DNA of 24,059 nt, taken from contig CAJUCQ010000017.1 in the NCBI GenBank assembly GCA_910584905.1, positions 1 through 24,059 of the forward strand, given 5' to 3'. Below the pieces are notes generated by a model, which saw only the letters and a program-made list of their open reading frames with translations, made no database searches and was not told the origin of the DNA. This DNA is from an uncultured Muribaculaceae bacterium. GTDB taxonomy: Bacteria; Bacteroidota; Bacteroidia; Bacteroidales; Muribaculaceae. Made by a program: the position numbers and the translations under genes. Shown here in pieces: positions 8,360-14,644 of the stretch. The stretch's first letter is position 1. Every line of letters begins with the position of its first letter.

Positions 8360-9622
8360 ATGAAACACATCTCATTGGCAGCTATTTGCGCCTGCGCCGC
8401 ACTCGGCGCCTCCGCACAGACTTCGCTGGTGAAGGAAGCAAAGGACGCCTACGGTAAGGGCAAAGCCTACGCCGAAGTCATCACAATGATTACTCCGGCA
8501 TTCACCAACCCCGAAACCTCGCAGAATGCCGAAACATACTACGTGCCGGGCGAAATGTCCTTCAAAGAGTACGACGAACTCTATAAATACACGCAGATTC
8601 AGCCTTCGAAGTACAACGCCGCCGACTCCGCGCGCATGGGCAAAATGCTCGTTGACGGCTACAACTATTTCATGAAGGCCTTCCCCCTCGACTCCATCCC
8701 CAACGAGAAGGGAAAAGTAAAGCCCAAGTTCTCCAAGAACATGATCAACACCCTCGTTGACCACGCCCGCGACTACCGCGCCGGCGGCGTGTTCCTCTAC
8801 AACACCAACGACTACAAGGGCGCATACGACGCTTGGATGATTTACGGCACACTCCCCGAAATCCCCGAGGTACACAAGAAGCTCGAAAACCTCAACAGGA
8901 TGACCCCCGGCATGATGCCCTCCGACGAGGAAATCAGCGAAATCCTCTACAACGCCGGTCTGGCAGCATGGCAGATGAATGAATTCGACAAGGCATACGA
9001 CGCCTTCATGAAGGCGAAAGCCAAAGGCTACAACAAGAAGCAGGTCTACGACTATGCAATGGCTGTGGCTCAGCAGGGCGGCCACGAGGACAAAGTGTTT
9101 GCTCTCGCCGAAGAAGCCCTCCCCCTCTACGGCAAGGAAGACCCCATGTATGTGCGCCTCATCCTCAACCACTACATTGTCAACAAAGAAAATGACAAGG
9201 CTTTCGAAGTCGTGAATCAGGCTCTTGCCGCCGAACCCGCCAACTCGCAGTATCTCGTATTCCGTGGCATTCTCTTTGAAAGCAACGGAGACATTGATGC
9301 CGCCAAAAAGAACTACGAAGATGCCGTTGCCGCCGATTCGCGCAACGCGCAGGCACTCTATTACCTGGGCCACGCCCTCTATAACGAAGCCAGCGCTCTC
9401 AGCGACAAGGGCCCCGCAAACCCCGCCGAATCGCAGAAGTACTTCACTGACGTCGTGAAACCCGTGCTCCTCGAGTCAATCAAGTATCTTGAAAACTCGG
9501 TTGACGAAGAGCCCGCCGACACGCGCCTTGACGCTCTCCGCACCCTCCAGAACGCATACTACGCACTCAACGACAACGCTAACTACGAGTACACGCAGAA
9601 GCGTCTGGACGCAATGAAATAA
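8360..9622 (+). CDS. Periplasmic tetratricopeptide-repeat protein
   Basis: 420 residues. A signal peptide ends at about Ala19 (GASA before QTSL) with no lipobox Cys after it, so the mature protein should be periplasmic. Helical repeats with TPR spacing are visible around 180-220 (AGLAAWQMNEFDKAYDAFMK) and 275-350 (NDKAFEVVNQALAAEP, GDIDAAKKNYEDAVAADS, NAQALYYLGHALYNEA). The role is probably as a protein-binding scaffold; no enzymatic motif is seen. It starts 37 bp after gyrA with no terminator between, and is followed directly by a strong terminator, so it appears to be the second gene of a gyrA operon. A TPR gene also follows gyrA in Bacteroides, as far as I recall. Confidence 0.85.
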   Translation: MKHISLAAICACAALGASAQTSLVKEAKDAYGKGKAYAEVITMITPAFTNPETSQNAETYYVPGEMSFKEYDELYKYTQIQPSKYNAADSARMGKMLVDGYNYFMKAFPLDSIPNEKGKVKPKFSKNMINTLVDHARDYRAGGVFLYNTNDYKGAYDAWMIYGTLPEIPEVHKKLENLNRMTPGMMPSDEEISEILYNAGLAAWQMNEFDKAYDAFMKAKAKGYNKKQVYDYAMAVAQQGGHEDKVFALAEEALPLYGKEDPMYVRLILNHYIVNKENDKAFEVVNQALAAEPANSQYLVFRGILFESNGDIDAAKKNYEDAVAADSRNAQALYYLGHALYNEASALSDKGPANPAESQKYFTDVVKPVLLESIKYLENSVDEEPADTRLDALRTLQNAYYALNDNANYEYTQKRLDAMK

Positions 9623-9644
9623 GTTAAAAAAAACTAACTGCACT

Positions 9645-9674
9645 ATCGGGGGGCTTCGGTCTCCCGATTTTTTT
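9645..9674 (+). terminator. UUCG-tetraloop terminator of the gyrA-TPR operon
   Basis: ATCGGGGGGC (9645-9654) pairs with GTCTCCCGAT (9659-9668) over 10 bp, including two G-U pairs, around an extra-stable C(UUCG)G loop. A run of seven Us follows (9668-9674). It stands 22 bp after the TPR stop codon. Confidence 0.92.
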
Positions 9675-9675
9675 G

Positions 9676-9683
9676 TAACTTTG
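9676..9683 (+). promoter_or_regulatory. -7 box of the rpsO promoter
   Basis: TAACTTTG matches TAnnTTTG exactly and begins one base after the U run of the preceding terminator. The -33 region would fall within the terminator hairpin. Transcription would start near 9688, giving an untranslated leader of about 80 nt with a short AGGCC/GGCCT hairpin. Such a leader could bind S15, but I see no recognisable S15-binding fold. Confidence 0.65.
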
Positions 9684-9766
9684 CACTCGGTTTAGGCCGA
9701 AGCCCCAAAGCCGCAGGCCTGCCGCTCAGACAAATTCATATATCACACCATTAAAACCTTCTTAGA

Positions 9767-10042
9767 ATGCACTTAAATTCTGAAGAAAAAGTACAGATCT
9801 TCGAGAAGTACGGTAAGAGCAAGACTGACACTGGCTCGCCTGAAGCACAGATTGCATTATTCTCCATCCGTATCGCTCATTTGACTCAGCACCTGAAGTC
9901 AAATCACAAGGATCATACCACCGAACGCGCTCTTAAAATGCTTGTCGGCAAGCGTCGCCGTCTCCTTGACTACCTCATGCGCAAGGACATCAACCGCTAC
10001 CGTGCCATCATTGCACAGAAAGAGCTGGGCATCCGCAAATAA
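9767..10042 (+). CDS. rpsO: 30S ribosomal protein S15
   Basis: 91 residues, close to the usual 89. The family signature is clear: KYGKSKTDTGSPEAQIALFS near the N-terminus, LVGKRRRLLDYL in the middle, and INRYRAII followed by LGIRK at the end. S15 binds 16S rRNA early in 30S assembly. It has its own -7 box and is followed by a hairpin, so it is probably transcribed alone. No Shine-Dalgarno sequence precedes the ATG, as is usual in this phylum. Confidence 0.97.
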   Translation: MHLNSEEKVQIFEKYGKSKTDTGSPEAQIALFSIRIAHLTQHLKSNHKDHTTERALKMLVGKRRRLLDYLMRKDINRYRAIIAQKELGIRK

Positions 10043-10074
10043 GCCGGAAGTCCCCACGACCACTCATTCTCAAA

Positions 10075-10116
10075 ACAACCGCCTTCCGGGTCTTGACTCA
10101 CACGGAAGGCGGTTGT
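10075..10116 (+). terminator. Hairpin terminator after rpsO
   Basis: A perfect 14-bp stem (ACAACCGCCTTCCG 10075-10088 with CGGAAGGCGGTTGT 10103-10116) begins 32 bp after rpsO. The U run is weak (CATTTA), so termination may be partial. Confidence 0.7.
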
Positions 10117-10226
10117 CATTTACGACCGGTCGTATAACTTTTGGCCGCCCGGAGCGTTTATATTATATAATAACAAAATCACCGGCAATACGCCCACACG
10201 ACTAATAAAACACAACTACCGACAAA

Positions 10227-11117
10227 ATGAAATCACACCACATTTTAGTAGCCGCTTTGGCTACAGTGTTAGCCGGCACATCATGCACGGCCATGCAGAA
10301 TGCCGTATCAAAGGTAAAAGGCCATCGACCCGACGCCCTTAAAGAACAAGCCGCCGACTTCACAACCGCAGGCTTTACAGCCACAACCGGCACGCTCACC
10401 GGCGAAGATATAAACGGCGAATGGCAGCTTGCAACCATTAACTCAAAGAATGTGACCGAAGAAGAAGATCTCCCCTACATCTATTTCGAGACTTCCAAGG
10501 GACGGTTCTATGCCTACAACGGTTGCAATACGCTCAACGGTTCATTCCGTATGACCGACGGTGCCATCTCTTTCGGAGGTGTTGCAAGCACAATGAAATA
10601 CTGTGCCGTCTCCCCCTACGAAGCCAAATTCAACGCCGCCGTGAACGACGAGTCCACGCTTATGACCACCCCCATATACCGCATCGGGGCTGACTCCTAT
10701 CTCACCCTTACAGACAAAGCCGGACAGGCGGTAATGACCCTGCGCAAGAAAAACATGGAATTCCTTAACGGCAACTGGCAGATAACGATGGCCGACGGCA
10801 TCGCTGTCAACGACGAAGAAGCGACGGTGTTCTTCGACATACGCGAGCTCAAGCTCCACGGCAACACGGGTTGCAATTTCGTCAACGGAAACATATATAT
10901 CGACCCCCAGCGCCCCAATGCCATTGACATCTCCAATATGGGCATCACACGCCGCGGATGCCCCAAGACCGAGCAGGAGCGCGCCATCACCGTGGCTCTT
11001 GAGAGCGCCTATACGGCTACCGAAGGCTCCGAGCCGGACACTGCCGTGCTCATGGATAAGAGCGGAAAGGCTATAATGACGCTCAAGCGCACCAATGCGC
11101 CCGTGGAGACGGAATAA
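10227..11117 (+). CDS. Lipoprotein with two tandem META (HslJ-like) domains
   Basis: 296 residues. The signal peptide ends in the lipobox LAGTSC, with the lipidated Cys at 20, so it should be anchored in an envelope membrane. Two META-type domains follow. Domain 1 (about 60-172) has GEWQLATI and YNGCNTLNG (Cys100, Cys126). Domain 2 (about 178-290) has GNWQITMADG and NTGCNFVNG (Cys216, Cys245). Each domain repeats the W, GCN and second-Cys pattern and ends in a VMTL/IMTL strand, so this is an internal duplication. META/HslJ proteins are linked to heat-shock and novobiocin tolerance in E. coli; the molecular activity is unknown. No clear TAnnTTTG box precedes it; TAACTTTTG at about 10134 is one base too long. 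Confidence 0.85.
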   Translation: MKSHHILVAALATVLAGTSCTAMQNAVSKVKGHRPDALKEQAADFTTAGFTATTGTLTGEDINGEWQLATINSKNVTEEEDLPYIYFETSKGRFYAYNGCNTLNGSFRMTDGAISFGGVASTMKYCAVSPYEAKFNAAVNDESTLMTTPIYRIGADSYLTLTDKAGQAVMTLRKKNMEFLNGNWQITMADGIAVNDEEATVFFDIRELKLHGNTGCNFVNGNIYIDPQRPNAIDISNMGITRRGCPKTEQERAITVALESAYTATEGSEPDTAVLMDKSGKAIMTLKRTNAPVETE

Positions 11118-11140
11118 ACAGGTCTTGGCGCACACATTAT

Positions 11141-11177
11141 GTCGCCCGCAGGCTGCAACCGAGAGCCTGCGGGCGAC
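11141..11177. terminator. Hairpin between convergent genes
   Basis: A perfect 14-bp GC-rich stem (GTCGCCCGCAGGCT 11141-11154 with AGCCTGCGGGCGAC 11164-11177) lies between the META lipoprotein (+) and the VanZ-like gene (-). Neither side has a good U run, so it may act as a weak terminator or an RNA 3'-end stabiliser for both. Confidence 0.55.
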
Positions 11178-11186
11178 AGTCTTTAC

Positions 11187-11600
11187 TCAGTGCTTCATGC
11201 GCAACACGGCTTTTACAGCCGGAGGAGCGGTCATGGCCGCTACAAAGATGCCGCCACAGTCAGCCGCAAAATCGAGCACATCGGCACATCGCGTCTGCTT
11301 GAGCAGTTCCTGAAGGAGTTCGTCAACCGCACCGAAAGCCGCGACCGCAAGAGCCAGCATAAATAGAACGCGACGCCCCGGCGGGGCATCAATTCCACGC
11401 CGACGCATATCGCGCCGAATATCAAAAACAATCGCGCCATATAGGCCGCCGAACATCAGGGCGTGGATAAACTTGTCGAGATGCGGAATCGCGGGGAAGC
11501 TCCCGGGAAGCTCCGGGTTTGGCCACAACGTGGCATACAGCACCACCGAGAGAGTGATGAGGCTGGGCCAGAATGATACAAAAAAACGAAGGATATTCAT
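11187..11600 (-). CDS. VanZ-like integral membrane protein
   Basis: 137 residues with about four membrane segments. VanZ-family features are visible: DKFIHALMFGGLYGAI (from residue 42), an acidic DELLQ (93-97) and an Asp-rich stretch before the last helix (Asp107, Asp110, Asp114). VanZ of enterococci gives low-level teicoplanin resistance, but most family members in Gram-negative bacteria have no assigned role, so resistance should not be inferred. The ATG at 11600 lies only 8 nt after the -7 box at 11609-11616, so the mRNA would be nearly leaderless. It is divergent from the surface lipoprotein gene with a shared symmetric promoter. Confidence 0.8.
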   Translation of the reverse strand: MNILRFFVSFWPSLITLSVVLYATLWPNPELPGSFPAIPHLDKFIHALMFGGLYGAIVFDIRRDMRRRGIDAPPGRRVLFMLALAVAAFGAVDELLQELLKQTRCADVLDFAADCGGIFVAAMTAPPAVKAVLRMKH

Positions 11601-11608
11601 TACGCCTG

Positions 11609-11616
11609 CAAAATTA
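11609..11616 (-). promoter_or_regulatory. -7 box of the VanZ-like gene
   Basis: TAATTTTG on the minus strand fits TAnnTTTG. The ATG at 11600 follows after 8 nt, which leaves a leader of only about 3 nt if transcription starts at the usual distance. Confidence 0.6.
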
Positions 11617-11637
11617 ATAAATACAAAAATTTTTTGC

Positions 11638-11645
11638 TAATTTTG
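11638..11645 (+). promoter_or_regulatory. -7 box of the surface lipoprotein gene
   Basis: TAATTTTG on the plus strand fits TAnnTTTG. Transcription would start near 11650, about 25 nt before ATG 11675. The -33 position holds the inverted box of the divergent gene rather than TTTG. Confidence 0.6.
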
Positions 11646-11674
11646 CAGGCACAAGTCCGCAAAAAATACCACAC

Positions 11675-12571
11675 ATGAAATATTATATTCCTTTGTCCGC
11701 CGTCCTTTGCCTCGCTATTTCGGCGTGCGGGACGGATGAACCGGGCGGCGGAGACCCCGCCGACAAGCCAGAAGCCACAGCCGGCTATGTGCCGGTGACA
11801 GTCATCGAGTACAATCCGGCTCCCGGACAATTTGTCAACGAAATGCCTGAATACCGCGAGGGCATGACAGCCTCCGATATGACCGCGGCCGCCAACAGCG
11901 CTATCGCCGCCGGAGACCTCGTCAGCCTCGGCGGCTGGGGCGGCTATATAATCTACCGTCTCGAAAAATATATCGTCAACCGCCCGGGAGCAGATTTCAG
12001 GGTCGTTGGCAACGCGTACTACTCCTTTGTGAAAGACGGCGTGCAATACGGCAACTGCGAGCCGGGAGTTGTCTACGTGATGGCCGACACCAACGGCAAC
12101 GGCCTCCCCGACGGCACATGGTATGAGCTGATCGGCTCGCATACGACGGAAGGCCGCAACGTCGAAGTGGAATACACTCAGACTGCAACCGAAACCGGTT
12201 TTGAAATCAACGCAGTGTGCTCAACCGGAGAGACTCAGACGTGGATATCCAATCCGGGTTTCCATCCTCATTCCTATGCTCCGCTATGGCTCGGAGAGAG
12301 CGCTCTGCGCTTCAACGGGCGCCTTCTACCGGCCAACGGCGAAAAGATGGAAAACGGGCAGTACAGCCAGATTTGCTACACCGGCTACGCCGACGCGAGG
12401 CCAAACAACGACGAAGCATCTGCGCTTGATATCTCCGCGGCAATTGACAGCGACGGAAAGCCTGCTACTCTTGAACGCATTGATTTCATAAAGGTACAGA
12501 CCGGAGTGCTCCAGTTCAACGGACCAATCGGAGAGTGCTCGACAGAAACAGGACGCATTCAGGCGCTCTGA
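11675..12571 (+). CDS. Bacteroidota cell-surface lipoprotein with a Ca-binding-like loop
   Basis: 298 residues. The signal peptide ends in ISAC (lipidated Cys18), followed by an acidic, Gly-rich stretch (DEPGGGDPAD) like the surface-export signals of Bacteroidota lipoproteins. The body has GGWGGYIIYRL (86-96), RPGADFRVVGN and DTNGNGLPDGTWYEL (138-152); the Asp/Asn spacing of the last resembles a calcium-binding loop. This combination marks a family of surface proteins common in Bacteroidales. I recall relatives near cobalamin (B12) uptake genes, but no btuB, BtuG-like gene or cobalamin riboswitch is visible here, so a ligand cannot be assigned. It is divergent from the VanZ-like gene and convergent with the M23-like gene, sharing a terminator with the latter. 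Confidence 0.75.
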   Translation: MKYYIPLSAVLCLAISACGTDEPGGGDPADKPEATAGYVPVTVIEYNPAPGQFVNEMPEYREGMTASDMTAAANSAIAAGDLVSLGGWGGYIIYRLEKYIVNRPGADFRVVGNAYYSFVKDGVQYGNCEPGVVYVMADTNGNGLPDGTWYELIGSHTTEGRNVEVEYTQTATETGFEINAVCSTGETQTWISNPGFHPHSYAPLWLGESALRFNGRLLPANGEKMENGQYSQICYTGYADARPNNDEASALDISAAIDSDGKPATLERIDFIKVQTGVLQFNGPIGECSTETGRIQAL

Positions 12572-12586
12572 GTTTGACTCCAAAAT

Positions 12587-12635
12587 CAGCCCCGGCAAAT
12601 TAGTGTTCTAAATTCAATTTGCCGGGGCTGTTTTT
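12587..12635. terminator. Strong shared terminator
   Basis: A perfect 15-bp stem (CAGCCCCGGCAAATT 12587-12601 with AATTTGCCGGGGCTG 12616-12630) is followed by five Us on the plus strand (12631-12635). It ends the surface lipoprotein gene. The stop codon of the minus-strand M23-like gene (12634-12636) overlaps the T run, and the minus side ends in ATTTTGG, so it can serve both. Confidence 0.9.
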
Positions 12636-13494
12636 ATATCGTATCAATATAGTCGGAGGGCCTGAGGGCCGTGCCGTTATGCCAAAGCTCGAAATACAGC
12701 AGGCCGTCGGGAGGGGCTGTATGCCCTATGCGCTGCCCTCTTACAACCGATGCGCCTTTCTCGACGAACACTTCGCGCAGACCGCCGTAAACGCTCAGAA
12801 AATCATTGGGGTGTTGAATCACTACAGTGGTCATGCCATCCGAAGTGCCCACAAGGGCCACGACTGCACCCTTGTAGACGGCTGTTGCCGGAGTGTTACG
12901 CCCTGTTGAAATTTCAAGCGAGGCGTCGGTTGTCTCGCGCGTTCGGGAAGCCAAGCCTCCCACCGGCGAACCGAATGCCATGCCTTCGGCAGCAATAGGC
13001 GCAAGCACCGAAAGGTTGAAACGCTGATTGCCCTCATAAGCCTTTACAAAGCGTTTTTCATTCTCACGCGCGGCCAAAGCGTCAGAATCAGCCACAGCAA
13101 CCGCGGCCATCGGAGGAATCGTGTCGCTCACGGGTTTGCCGTCAAGAATCGCGCTTACCTTGGTGTTATAGACGGCCTGACGCTCGACCACACGTTCCAA
13201 TGAATCCAGCTTGAGTGAGGTTTCCAAATAGCCTGCGCGGATTGTCTTTTCCATGCTCACGGGCAAAAGCCTGCGCATAGGAGTGAAAGCGAAAACGACG
13301 AAGATAAGCGCCGCGACAGCCGCAAAAAAAGTCAAGCCTCCGAGCCACACGCGCGTGCGCGTCATGCGGATGCTCCACAGGCGGTTGAACGTATTCTCTT
13401 TTATGAAATCAAGCCTGTAGTGCCTTGGGTTGCGCACACGAGTCCGACGCGTGCGTCGGCCTTTGATTTGTCCTTTGAGGTCGTTGTAATCCAT
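12634..13494 (-). CDS. Membrane-anchored M23 (LytM) family protein with lost zinc ligands
   Basis: 286 residues. A basic cytoplasmic N-terminus (1-48, rich in Arg) is followed by one membrane helix (about 49-70), a short coiled-coil-prone region (about 85-110), and a LytM/M23 beta domain (about 175-285) ending in GQRIGHTAPPDGLLYFELW. The domain keeps the M23 framework but not the metal site: the H-x-G-I-D motif reads DASLE (190-194), the Y-x-H-L motif reads YGGL (236-239), and H-L-H-F-E reads LLYFE (265-269). It is therefore unlikely to cut peptidoglycan. By analogy with EnvC and NlpD it may activate an amidase or act as a scaffold; that is inference. The predicted promoter leaves almost no leader. 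Confidence 0.82.
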   Translation of the reverse strand: MDYNDLKGQIKGRRTRRTRVRNPRHYRLDFIKENTFNRLWSIRMTRTRVWLGGLTFFAAVAALIFVVFAFTPMRRLLPVSMEKTIRAGYLETSLKLDSLERVVERQAVYNTKVSAILDGKPVSDTIPPMAAVAVADSDALAARENEKRFVKAYEGNQRFNLSVLAPIAAEGMAFGSPVGGLASRTRETTDASLEISTGRNTPATAVYKGAVVALVGTSDGMTTVVIQHPNDFLSVYGGLREVFVEKGASVVRGQRIGHTAPPDGLLYFELWHNGTALRPSDYIDTI

Positions 13495-13502
13495 TTCAAA
13501 AA

Positions 13503-13510
13503 CAAAATTA
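13503..13510 (-). promoter_or_regulatory. -7 box of the M23-like gene
   Basis: TAATTTTG on the minus strand fits TAnnTTTG and lies 8 nt before ATG 13494, so the mRNA would have a leader of only a few nucleotides. No TTTG is present at the -33 position. Across the rest of the 91-bp divergent region (13495-13585) I find no equally good box for the hydrolase gene. Confidence 0.5.
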
Positions 13511-13585
13511 CTAAATTTTCCCGAACTATTGTGTCATATAGCATGTTATGATAAAAGAAATTTTTCACGTCTAATTCATCCATCA

Positions 13586-14644
13586 ATGAAACGAAACACT
13601 ATAACAGGCGCATTCCTCTTGTGCGCGGCCGCGGTTTCGATGCCGCATGCCGCCGACGCGTGCTCGCGCGTGGTCTATCTCGGCGATAACAACGACGTAA
13701 TATTTGTGGGACGCACACTCGACTGGCGCACGCCCATCCCTACCAATCTCTATGTCTATCCGGCCGGAATGCAGAAGCAAAGCATGCCGTCGGGGCCGAT
13801 GCTCAAGTGGACGTCTAAATACGGCTCTGTCCTCGCCGTGGGCTACGACGGGGGCGTCACGGAGGGCATGAACGAAAAAGGCCTCGTGATGAACGGGCTG
13901 TTTTGCAAGGAATCGGTATATAAAGAAGCTGTAAGCAAGAACGACAAGACTCCCGTAATGAGTCTTGCCGTCTTCGTGAGCTATTTTCTTGACAACTTCG
14001 CAAGCGTCGACGAAGCCGAGTCCTGGCTTAAAGCCAACGATTTCAATATCTCGGGGGAGACTTTCGACGGCGGCACGGTATCGCTCCTGCACTGGGCTCT
14101 TACCGACCGCAGCGGCACTACGCTACTCATCGAATACGAGAGTGGCAAGATGAAGCTATTCAAGGGCCGCGACCTTCAGGTGCTCACCAATGACCCGCAA
14201 CACGAAGCCATAATTTCAATCAACAATTACTGGAAGGCCGTAAACGGCGCGAATATGCTTCCCGGCACAGTAAGGAGCGCCGACCGCTTTGTGCGTGCAT
14301 CGTTCTTTATTCATCACGTCCCCACAAACTTTGACTATCCTCACGCATTTGCCGCCATCAACAGCATCATGGGTAATGTGGCCGTGCCTTATGGATATGA
14401 AATCGAAGGCGAGCCTAATATTTCGTCGACTCAATGGACGTCGTTCGCCGACCTCAACAGAGGCCGATACTACTTCCGTTTCGCCGACAATGAGGGGACA
14501 TATTATATCGACCTCGGTCGTCTTCGTCTGCAACCGGGGGCACCGGTGCTGAAACTCGACACCAACGATTCCGGCCGCCCGGGCTTCTTCGGTGATGTCA
14601 ACGGCCATCTCAAAAAATCGGAGCCATTTACACCTATGTGGTAA
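13586..14644 (+). CDS. Choloylglycine hydrolase family protein (linear amide C-N hydrolase; bile salt hydrolase/penicillin V acylase-like)
   Basis: 352 residues from ATG 13586; an upstream in-frame ATG at 13529 would put 19 residues before the signal peptide and is less likely. The signal peptide ends AADA, so cleavage would expose Cys26 as the new N-terminus, which is the nucleophile needed by this Ntn-hydrolase family. Other family residues are present: Arg43 and Asp46 in GRTLDW, Asn202 in VLTNDP, and Arg234 in SADRFVRA. Length and layout match periplasmic Gram-negative members. The reaction is hydrolysis of a non-peptide amide bond, such as glycine- or taurine-conjugated bile acids or penicillin V; which of these cannot be told from sequence. 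Its stop codon overlaps the 3' end of the convergent flippase gene, and its likely terminator lies inside that gene. Confidence 0.9.
   Translation: MKRNTITGAFLLCAAAVSMPHAADACSRVVYLGDNNDVIFVGRTLDWRTPIPTNLYVYPAGMQKQSMPSGPMLKWTSKYGSVLAVGYDGGVTEGMNEKGLVMNGLFCKESVYKEAVSKNDKTPVMSLAVFVSYFLDNFASVDEAESWLKANDFNISGETFDGGTVSLLHWALTDRSGTTLLIEYESGKMKLFKGRDLQVLTNDPQHEAIISINNYWKAVNGANMLPGTVRSADRFVRASFFIHHVPTNFDYPHAFAAINSIMGNVAVPYGYEIEGEPNISSTQWTSFADLNRGRYYFRFADNEGTYYIDLGRLRLQPGAPVLKLDTNDSGRPGFFGDVNGHLKKSEPFTPMW

Larger units (their letters stand above)
11604..11650. repeat. Perfect inverted repeat formed by divergent -7 boxes (VanZ-like/lipoprotein)
   Basis: GCCTGCAAAATTA (11604-11616) and TAATTTTGCAGGC (11638-11650) are perfect 13-bp inverted copies, 21 bp apart. 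The inner eight bases of each arm are an outward-facing TAATTTTG box. The spacing between the two boxes is the same as in the clpC/gyrA intergenic region. Confidence 0.88.

Noticed and set aside
8372..9373. 333-residue minus-strand ORF opposite the TPR gene
   Set aside because: Antisense shadow rich in Val, Gly and Phe; no start context or domain.
9688..9766. S15-binding autoregulatory leader before rpsO
   Set aside because: A leader of about 80 nt with a short AGGCC/GGCCT hairpin exists, but no known S15 leader fold can be recognised.
11675..12571. Vitamin B12 uptake locus suggested by the surface lipoprotein and the DUF4465 gene
   Set aside because: No TonB-dependent receptor, BtuG-like gene or cobalamin riboswitch is in the window, and the two genes are 5 kb apart in different operons.
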